A stretch of 7,618 nt of DNA from Nitrospirota bacterium (lineage in GTDB: Bacteria > Nitrospirota > Thermodesulfovibrionia > Thermodesulfovibrionales > UBA6898): the NCBI GenBank assembly GCA_021787505.1, contig JAJYLU010000069.1:1-7618 (forward strand), given 5' to 3'. The notes beneath the pieces are model-generated. The model saw only the letters and a program-made list of their open reading frames with translations, made no database searches and was not told where the DNA came from. Shown here in pieces: positions 1 through 4,497 of this stretch. The first letter of the stretch is position 1. Every line of letters starts with the position of its first letter. Position numbers and translations under genes: made by a program.

Positions 1-723
1 ACTGCAAAGCAGACTCCTCCGATTCAGCTGGGAACGTCTGGAGGCTGGAAATATGATCTTGCCAACGGCTACTGCTGCGGAGGCACACTCGGTTCGCTGG
101 TCCAGATCGGTGGGATTCAATACATCTTGAGCAACTATCATGTGTTCGAGTCAGATATCGTCTCCGGAGGAAATGACAGAGTCGCCACAACTGGAGATCC
201 CATTATTCAGCCTGGGCTGATTGACGTAGGCTGCAATGCGAGCAATGCTCAGAACGTTGCGGCGTTAGTCAAAAGCAGTTCATTACCGAACTCAAACGTC
301 GATGCTTCCATAGCTCAGGTCGCGTCAGGGATGGTGCGGACTGATGGGACTATCCTGGAGATTGGGACGATTTCATCACAGACCGTTGCGGCTGCATTAA
401 CTCAAGCTGTTAAGAAAAGCGGCCGAACAACCGGGCTAACCCGCAGCAAAATATCGGGTCTGAATGCTACGGTATCAGTTACCTACGACGATGAATGTGC
501 CGGCGACGCAGTCTTTACCAAGACTTTCACGGGCCAGATCATAATCAGCAACAAAGGCAGCAAATTCCTTGCGGCGGGTGACTCCGGCTCCCTGATGGTG
601 GAGGATGTTGCAACCAATCCCAGGGCGGTGGGTCTTTTGTTTGCAGGAAGCAGCACTCTCGCCGTTGCAAATCCGATTGATGACGTCCTGAACTTTCTTG
701 GCGCTACTATGGTGGGTAAGTAG
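1..723 (+). CDS. Trypsin-fold serine protease, 5' partial
   Basis: The frame is open from the first base, so the N-terminus lies outside the window; a TTG at 127 is internal, not a start. The visible 240 residues show a chymotrypsin/trypsin-type peptidase. The catalytic His is in LSNYHV (codon 139-141), the Asp in NVDAS (301-303) and the nucleophile Ser in AGDSGS (583-585), in the family order and spacing. A CCGGTLG segment before the His and a GRTTGLTRS segment before the last strands are typical of the bacterial proteases annotated as trypsin-like or Nal1-like. Such proteins usually carry a short N-terminal domain before the protease, which cannot be seen here. The substrate is unknown. The next gene starts 37 bp downstream on the same strand and is probably co-transcribed. 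The fold and triad are clear; the biological role is not. Confidence 0.85.
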   Translation, partial: TAKQTPPIQLGTSGGWKYDLANGYCCGGTLGSLVQIGGIQYILSNYHVFESDIVSGGNDRVATTGDPIIQPGLIDVGCNASNAQNVAALVKSSSLPNSNVDASIAQVASGMVRTDGTILEIGTISSQTVAAALTQAVKKSGRTTGLTRSKISGLNATVSVTYDDECAGDAVFTKTFTGQIIISNKGSKFLAAGDSGSLMVEDVATNPRAVGLLFAGSSTLAVANPIDDVLNFLGATMVGK

Positions 724-760
724 AAGCAATCGGTTTTGGAGCAAATGAATTTGGGGGCAA

Positions 761-1096
761 ATGCACAAGATCGGGCTCTGCTCTGTGTTGACCATTATCT
801 TGCTTTCGATAGCATGTTCTCCAGCCATACGGAACCCGATCAATCAAACAAGACAGCAGGAGTCAATGACTCGAAAGGATATTAACGCCGTCCTTAAAGG
901 CCACGGAAAAGAGTTGCTGGCCATACCGGGCGTTGTTGGTGTTTATGTAGGCCTGCTCCCGGACGGCAAAACACCCTGCTTGAAGGTGATGGTGGTTGAG
1001 GAAACTGAAGATCTCAAGAGAAGGATCCCGAAAACAATCGAAGGGTATCCGGTGCTTATTGAGGAATCTGGAGTCATTCGTCCACTGAAGAACTGA
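761..1096 (+). CDS. Small putative lipoprotein with a protease pro-domain-like C-terminus
   Basis: This 111-residue protein starts at an ATG preceded by GGGGG four bases upstream. Residues 1-18 form a signal peptide (Lys3, hydrophobic core VLTIILLSIA) ending in SIAC, a slightly non-ideal lipobox with Ser at -3, so Cys19 could be lipidated and hold the protein at a membrane. After a polar linker, residues 42-108 (AIPGVVGVYVG, then IPKTIEGYPVLIEESG) resemble the short domain that I recall preceding the catalytic domain in many bacterial trypsin-like proteases. Here it stands alone, directly behind such a protease. A role as inhibitor, chaperone or membrane partner of that protease is inference only. 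A stem-loop follows the stop codon. Confidence 0.75.
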   Translation: MHKIGLCSVLTIILLSIACSPAIRNPINQTRQQESMTRKDINAVLKGHGKELLAIPGVVGVYVGLLPDGKTPCLKVMVVEETEDLKRRIPKTIEGYPVLIEESGVIRPLKN

Positions 1097-1104
1097 TCTC
1101 TTTT

Positions 1105-1127
1105 GAAGTCCAAGAAACGAGGACTTC
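1105..1127 (+). terminator. Stem-loop after the protease-lipoprotein pair
   Basis: GAAGTCC (1105-1111) and GGACTTC (1121-1127) are perfect inverted repeats of 7 bp around a 9-base loop, starting 9 bases after the lipoprotein stop. There is no T-run after the stem, so it is not a classic intrinsic terminator. It could instead be a 3'-end stabilising hairpin. Confidence 0.4.
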
Positions 1128-1197
1128 TCCTGAACGTGCCTGCAGAAGAACTCCGTGCGAGGTTCAGCCACATTGGACAGTGAAGGAGGCGGACTTT

Positions 1198-1380
1198 GGC
1201 GTACCTTTCCCCGTTTGACAGATGGCCATGTTCCCCTGCTTGCGTAATGCCGGCGCTGCGACTCGGGCAGCTTTAAAAAACGTCCGCTTTGCTTCACTTT
1301 CGCGCCCTTGACCGCCGATGAAAAGGAGATGCCCAGCAGGCAGCTTTCACCGATCGCCCGGGAGCCGATTTCTGCCAAGG
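1198..1380. repeat. Candidate dispersed repeat, copy A
   Basis: This non-coding stretch between the lipoprotein gene and the convergent globin-sensor gene ends a few bases before the sensor's stop codon. Its last 62 bases (1319-1380, beginning TGAAAAGGAGATG) match 2349-2409 at about 70 per cent by eye in the same orientation, including a shared CGATCGCC. The minus strand stays open through it, but the translation is rich in Arg and Ser, lacks a visible ribosome binding site and runs into the antisense of the lipoprotein gene, so it is not called a gene. The extent of the unit before 1319 is uncertain because only the 3' part has a partner in this window. Confidence 0.45.
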
Positions 1381-1383
1381 CGT

Positions 1384-2280
1384 CTATTTGCTGGAAGCTT
1401 CGGTCTTGGTGACGATCCAGTATACAAAGCCGATCACTAAAATAGCGGCTATAAGGTAATAGACTGACTCCGGTTTTTCATGGCGGAGGGTGGCGATCAT
1501 AGTTTCCCGAATCATCGTCACAAGCGCAACACCCACGAAAACGCTTATATGAAATTTGCCGCCCTTCAGATGCGAGATCTCGGTATTCATGAGTTCTATC
1601 ATAAGCCAGAGGAGAAGCATGGACCCCAGTGAAGAGATAACGCTTTGCTCGATATCACCCGAGAAAATATTGATCACGTCCCTAAGGAAGAGCCAGACGA
1701 CGCCTAAGGTCAGACCGATAAGCGCAAACACCAGCATGAAATTGGTGGCCTGGGAGAAGCGTTCGGAAAAACTCAGCAGAGCGCTTTTTACTTTATAAAC
1801 CGGGGAGTAGAGGCGTATCTCTTCCTCGATGTATGCGCTTACGATCACGTTCATGCTGATGTCGATGATCTTGCCGACACTGATAATATCGCTTGCGATC
1901 TCAGGCACCGGCTGGTCTGCCCCTGCGAGAATCCCGGTGCAAGCGTTTCTGACGATGTTGGCCGCGCGCTGCAGGTAGTGGACGTCGACATTCCGACGCA
2001 CATGGGCGGCACCTATCTTTATGAGTCGCTCGTAAAAGCGGTTATCATAGGTCCCTGAAAAAAGCCCCTCAAACCACATCTTCTGGGTCTTAAAGACATG
2101 GGCTTTAAGCGTCTGGGCTGTGAAGAAAGTTAACGCGCCTTTGGTGCCGATGAACCAGAGGTTCAGAGTGCTCATGATCTCCTCGGTGCGCTCCGCCATA
2201 AGAGGCTGAAGCGCTGCGAGGCGCTTTTGATCGTCTTCCGTGAAACGGTAATCGTGCTTGATTTCCTTGAATGAGCGCAT
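1384..2280 (-). CDS. Globin-coupled sensor: protoglobin domain fused to PsiE-like membrane domain
   Basis: The 298-residue protein has two parts. Residues 5-160 are a protoglobin/globin-coupled-sensor domain: YRFTEDDQKRLAAL opens the fold, LFSGTYDNRF leads to the F helix, and IGAAHVRR carries the expected proximal haem ligand, His93. Residues 181-291 hold four hydrophobic helices (about 181-200, 213-231, 245-263, 274-291) with the PsiE-family pattern, including VALVTMIRET between helices three and four. The layout and length resemble the Geobacter sulfurreducens sensor GsGCS (about 300 residues, globin plus transmembrane domain). That protein uses His66 and His93 as haem ligands; here position 66 is Gln, so five-coordinate haem with free gas binding is more likely. 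It probably senses O2, NO or redox state at the membrane; the output is unknown. A GTG at 2310 would add ten residues but abuts the -10 box, so the ATG at 2280 is preferred, although it lacks a good Shine-Dalgarno sequence. Confidence 0.85.
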   Translation of the reverse strand: MRSFKEIKHDYRFTEDDQKRLAALQPLMAERTEEIMSTLNLWFIGTKGALTFFTAQTLKAHVFKTQKMWFEGLFSGTYDNRFYERLIKIGAAHVRRNVDVHYLQRAANIVRNACTGILAGADQPVPEIASDIISVGKIIDISMNVIVSAYIEEEIRLYSPVYKVKSALLSFSERFSQATNFMLVFALIGLTLGVVWLFLRDVINIFSGDIEQSVISSLGSMLLLWLMIELMNTEISHLKGGKFHISVFVGVALVTMIRETMIATLRHEKPESVYYLIAAILVIGFVYWIVTKTEASSK

Positions 2281-2310
2281 TGATGTTTCTGTAAGGTTCC
2301 CTTTGATCAC

Positions 2311-2339
2311 ATGATAGCGAAGGATATTGGTCCGGTCAA
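2311..2339 (-). promoter_or_regulatory. Sigma-70 promoter of the globin sensor
   Basis: On the minus strand TTGACC (2334-2339) and TATCAT (2311-2316) are separated by exactly 17 bases. Each box differs from consensus at one position. Transcription would start near 2304, giving a leader of about 24 bases to the ATG at 2280 and ruling out normal initiation at the GTG at 2310. Confidence 0.65.
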
Positions 2340-2348
2340 CCTAAGGGG

Positions 2349-2409
2349 TGAAAAGGAGATGCTCAGTGGGCATTTTTTCACGATCGCCGGCGAGCTGATG
2401 TAGTACAAG
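2349..2409. repeat. Candidate dispersed repeat, diverged copy B
   Basis: This stretch starts TGAAAAGGAGATG like copy A and keeps CGATCGCC and the terminal CAAG. By eye about 43 of 62 positions agree. It lies just upstream of the globin-sensor promoter in the same orientation as copy A, so the sensor gene is bracketed by direct repeats roughly 1 kb apart. Confidence 0.4.
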
Positions 2410-2762
2410 CCGTAAGGCACGTTTTTTGGCATTCGCAATGCGGTCCTTACATTTTTTGCCATGTCACCGTGCCGGCATTCTGAAGCCCGCGCGCATCGAC
2501 TTCCGTCGTAATATTATTTATTCAATAGAATTCACATAGTTACATCACGCCCGCTACCCTTGAGCGTTTCAAGAATCTGGATCAATAAGGCATGACAATT
2601 GCTTAAAATCGAAGAGGAGCCTCTGAGAGCTCTACGACGAAAGGAGGGAAAAAACAGGAACTATCACGGCGACAATAGTGATTATAGAGTTGCGTAGACC
2701 CTCTAAACCACGATCAGAACCTTTAATTGCAACGCGGCATGAAAAGAGAAAGCGAGGGTGGC
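2410..2762. other. Intergenic region between divergent globin-sensor and cysteine-rich genes
   Basis: No coding frame is convincing on either strand. Contents in order: an AT-rich stretch around 2505-2545, a sigma-54-like promoter at 2589-2602, a Shine-Dalgarno-like AAAGGAGGG (2640-2648) with no start codon at a usable distance, and a small inverted repeat ATCAC/GTGAT around a 10-base spacer (about 2662-2681) that could be an operator or leader hairpin. Confidence 0.5.
2589..2602 (+). promoter_or_regulatory. Putative sigma-54 (-24/-12) promoter
   Basis: GGCATGACAATTGC has GG and GC separated by exactly 10 bases, and its surroundings read AGGCATG-N4-TTGCT against the consensus TGGCACG-N4-TTGCW. 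It points toward the cysteine-rich gene at 2763, with a predicted transcription start near 2613 and a leader of about 150 bases. If real, the gene needs an AAA+ enhancer-binding activator, none of which is encoded in this window. A chance match is possible. Confidence 0.5.
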
Positions 2763-3095
2763 ATGTTCGACTTATTCAACAAGATCGATAAGTGTATAGT
2801 ATGTCGGCATGAATATACTTCAATGCATGTTGAAGCGTCCCCGGGAATCAGCATTCATGTTTGTGAAGCCTGTATCGAGGCTGCAAGGTATAATTTCATC
2901 TGGATATGTCTCAATTGCGGAAAGGTCTATATGAGGCCGAAAGCACTCATGATGGCGAAAGTCAATAACCCAACCCTTAAAAAGGCCTATGAGCTATGCG
3001 AACACAAACAGATCATACTGGGCATCGATATCTGCATAAAATGCAATCCTCGGGGAATATTGAACTGTATGAATACTGACTCAATGGTATGCTGA
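2763..3095 (+). CDS. Small cysteine-rich, probably zinc-binding protein
   Basis: I do not recognise this 110-residue protein. The ATG at 2763 is chosen because GAGGG lies four bases upstream; a TTG at 2727 and an ATG at 2739 extend the frame but lack a ribosome binding site. It has four CxxC pairs: CIVC (11-14), CEAC (34-37), CLNC (49-52) and CIKC (91-94), plus CEH (79-81). Two metal sites are likely, pairs one and two forming one zinc-ribbon-like site, and pair three with Cys79/His81 or pair four forming another. A Lys-rich helix (PTLKKAYELCEHK, 70-82) sits between them. No signal peptide or membrane helix is present, so it is probably cytoplasmic and could bind nucleic acid or protein. The putative sigma-54 promoter upstream suggests environmental control. 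Codon use looks ordinary and the gene appears intact. Confidence 0.65.
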   Translation: MFDLFNKIDKCIVCRHEYTSMHVEASPGISIHVCEACIEAARYNFIWICLNCGKVYMRPKALMMAKVNNPTLKKAYELCEHKQIILGIDICIKCNPRGILNCMNTDSMVC

Positions 3096-3213
3096 AGACT
3101 TTGTTATCAGTCATACAAGGAAGGGGAAGGCGAGAATGATACGATAATCAGGATAGCAAAATAAAGAAAATGATTTATTGGAGATGGCCTCACCGAAGGG
3201 ACCAGGCCGGCGA

Positions 3214-3504
3214 TCATTTCTCGCAGACAAAGGCCCTGAGGAAACTGGGGGAATCTTTCCGTATCACTCTCAAACCACTGCGCTCCATCATGCCCTCAAG
3301 TATCCAGTCCAGTGTCGAGAATTCAGTCCCGAACTCCCAGACCGCGGATTCCGGCGAAGGCAGAAGGGCCTCCCGGATCTCATCGACCTCCCTCTCAACG
3401 TCGCGAAACCGCTGCATGCGCTGATCGTAAGAACGGACCTCACTGTCGTCCCGGTAGTCGGTACCGACCTGGACCGTCTCGTCATATTGCCATGGATACT
3501 CCAC
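3214..3504 (-). CDS. Class I SAM methyltransferase remnant with in-frame internal deletion
   Basis: The 96-residue frame begins at a GTG preceded by AGGAGG with a six-base spacer, so it is probably still translated. Residues 1-60 (from MEYPWQYDETVQVGTDY to VWEFGT) match the N-terminus of a family of SAM-dependent methyltransferases, stopping inside motif I, which should read roughly EIGTGTG. Residues 61-96 (EFSTLDWILEGMMERSG to FVCEK) match the extreme C-terminus of the same family. About 150 central residues, including most of the SAM-binding Rossmann fold, are missing, while the frame is preserved. Full members are about 245 residues. The product cannot be a working methyltransferase. It is either a recent deletion allele on its way to decay or a retained small protein. 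It lies divergently from the cupin gene. Confidence 0.7.
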   Translation of the reverse strand: MEYPWQYDETVQVGTDYRDDSEVRSYDQRMQRFRDVEREVDEIREALLPSPESAVWEFGTEFSTLDWILEGMMERSGLRVIRKDSPSFLRAFVCEK

Positions 3505-3519
3505 TGTCTACCTCCTGAG
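3505..3519 (-). promoter_or_regulatory. Strong ribosome binding site of the methyltransferase remnant
   Basis: The minus strand reads CAGGAGGTAGACA directly before the GTG at 3504. This supports the non-ATG start and shows that the translation signal survived the internal deletion. Confidence 0.6.
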
Positions 3520-3748
3520 TACGGAAAAAGGGTCTTGTTTTTTGCTGCTGCTTCTATTCTGCATATTGGCCGCCTCATCAGCCAGCCCTATTTATTTCTA
3601 CCGGAATTCTGTCGATTTCATCAGCAAGAAAATATAGTGGAACGTGTTCACCCAGCCGCCTTATCTTCCCAAGACATCACGGATATGATATCATCCTGAC
3701 AATGGTGGAACACCGAAGAGCCAGCTTGTCATATAACGCAATAAACAA

Positions 3749-4126
3749 ATGAAGGAATCCGTAAGACAGCAAAATCTTGGCAACGAGTTCCATACCCCCG
3801 AGAAGTGTTACATTACTGAATTGTCCAACTCACCTGATGACCCGGATGTATCGATCGCCCGGGCGAGAGTGGAGCCTGGAGTTACAACTCGCTGGCACCG
3901 TCTTAAAGGGACCGCCGAGCGTTACTATATAATCAGAGGCAGGGGGCGAGTGGAGGTCGGAAAACTGCCGCCGCAGGAAGTAAAAGCGGGTGACATAGTG
4001 CTCATCCCGCCCGGGTGCCGTCAACGTATCACCAACATCGGTTCGGAGGATTTGGCCTTCCTGGCCATCTGCACGCCCCGGTTTTCAAACGATGTTTATG
4101 AAGATATCGAGGAAAGGCCGGAATAG
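3749..4126 (+). CDS. Single-domain cupin protein
   Basis: This 125-residue protein has one small beta-barrel cupin domain (about residues 34-110). Cupin motif 1 covers GVTTRWHRLKGTAERYYIIRG (44-64) and motif 2 GDIVLIPPGCRQRITN (81-96). Of the usual metal ligands, His50 and Glu57 are present, but the second His of HxH is Leu52 and the motif-2 His is Gln92. Metal binding is therefore incomplete and classical metal-dependent oxygenase or isomerase chemistry is doubtful. I recall this TRWHRL-type subgroup as common small cupins of unknown function. There is no good Shine-Dalgarno sequence before the only available ATG. The next start codon lies two bases after its stop (TAG, one base, ATG), so it once headed an operon with an alpha/beta hydrolase that is now broken. 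The gene itself appears intact. Confidence 0.8.
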   Translation: MKESVRQQNLGNEFHTPEKCYITELSNSPDDPDVSIARARVEPGVTTRWHRLKGTAERYYIIRGRGRVEVGKLPPQEVKAGDIVLIPPGCRQRITNIGSEDLAFLAICTPRFSNDVYEDIEERPE

Positions 4127-4127
4127 G

Positions 4128-4235
4128 ATGCCGACTGCAGCAATCAACGGTATTGATCTCTGCTACGAGACCCACGGCAATGGGGCCCGCAATCGGGCCT
4201 TAATCGCCAGACGAAACCCGACCGGCGCGCCATAG
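4128..4235 (+). pseudogene. Alpha/beta hydrolase, N-terminal stump
   Basis: An ATG one base after the cupin stop opens a frame beginning MPTAAINGIDLCYETHGNG, the characteristic first beta strands of alpha/beta-hydrolase-fold enzymes, where NGI.L.YE..G is normally followed by the HG oxyanion segment. After about codon 19 the family resemblance stops abruptly and the frame ends at TAG 4233-4235 (35 codons). From about 4184 the DNA is the antisense of a different hydrolase piece. The remainder of the gene is absent from this window, so this is a truncated remnant formed by a rearrangement, and the original cupin-hydrolase operon is lost. Confidence 0.6.
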
Positions 4236-4414
4236 TCCTGGAGATAGAGCAAGTAGCGGGCAAGGCCAAGATGTTCGGTGAACTTGTCCAAGCAGTCAGC
4301 GAGGTGCGCGAAGGCGTAGGAAAAAGATTCCGGGAAAGGCGCATCACTGTGGCCGAATCCGGGATAGTCCGGTGCGATCGCGTGGTAGTTGCCCGACAAG
4401 AGCGGCACGTGCCC
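4194..4414 (-). pseudogene. Internal fragment of a haloalkane-dehalogenase-like alpha/beta hydrolase
   Basis: The minus-strand frame encodes about 70 residues running from VPLLSGNYHAIAPDYPGFG to LQDYGAPVGFRLAIKA. These are the strand before the cap, the conserved DYPGFGHSD turn and the nucleophile-elbow region (family DYGAP.GFRLA) of alpha/beta hydrolases close to haloalkane dehalogenases. In this subfamily Asp of QDYG is the region expected near the nucleophile elbow. Both ends are cut: the N-terminal side is fused to a DUF2277 start near 4414, and the C-terminal side runs into the antisense of the plus-strand hydrolase stump, reaching a stop at 4163-4165. The sequence differs in subfamily from the plus-strand stump, so the two pieces probably do not come from one gene. 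Non-functional. Confidence 0.65.
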
Positions 4415-4470
4415 GGCCTTGTCCGTCACAGGCGGCGAAGTTGAAGAGGTTCTTGATGGTTCCTGCACAT
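4415..4470 (-). pseudogene. DUF2277 gene start, frameshifted and truncated
   Basis: The minus strand has GGGAGG (4479-4484), an eight-base spacer and an ATG at 4470 beginning MCRN. One extra base then shifts the frame to IKNLFNF, and a second shift leads to PPVTDKA. Read across the three frames this is the hallmark start of the DUF2277 family (MCRNI..LFNF.PP.T). The unshifted frame stops after 14 codons (TGA 4426-4428). After about 17 family residues the sequence passes into the alpha/beta hydrolase fragment, so three quarters of the gene is gone. It lies immediately downstream of the thiamine-diphosphate enzyme on the same strand and may once have been its operon partner. Confidence 0.6.
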
Positions 4471-4492
4471 ACGCGTTACCTCCCGTATGCAG
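4463..4492. repeat. Inverted repeat enclosing the DUF2277 ribosome binding site
   Basis: CTGC-AC-ATAC (4463-4472) and GTATGCAG (4485-4492) pair around a 12-base loop that contains the GGGAGG of the DUF2277 remnant; the start codon lies in the stem. It begins six bases beyond the stop codon of the upstream gene. It could mask initiation or simply mark the 3' end of that transcript. No T-run follows. Confidence 0.35.
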
Positions 4493-4497
4493 CCGCC

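Noticed and set aside
863..1378. 171-codon open frame on the minus strand
   Set aside because: It is antisense to the lipoprotein gene over half its length, has no ribosome binding site and runs through the candidate repeat; composition is Arg/Ser-rich.
2281..2310. GTG start for the globin sensor adding ten residues
   Set aside because: The GTG directly abuts the -10 box of a good sigma-70 promoter, so it would lie before the transcription start.
2640..2648. AAAGGAGGG resembling a strong ribosome binding site
   Set aside because: No start codon lies at a usable distance and the downstream frame is quickly closed.
3550..3690. Minus-strand frame containing a protein-like stretch (LGEHVPLYFLADEIDRIPVEI)
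   Set aside because: Only about 32 codons lie between stops, with no start codon or ribosome binding site. It could be another gene remnant, but I cannot tie it to a family.
3178..3699. 173-codon open frame on the plus strand
   Set aside because: It is antisense to the methyltransferase remnant, which has clear family similarity and a strong ribosome binding site; the plus-strand translation shows no recognisable domain.
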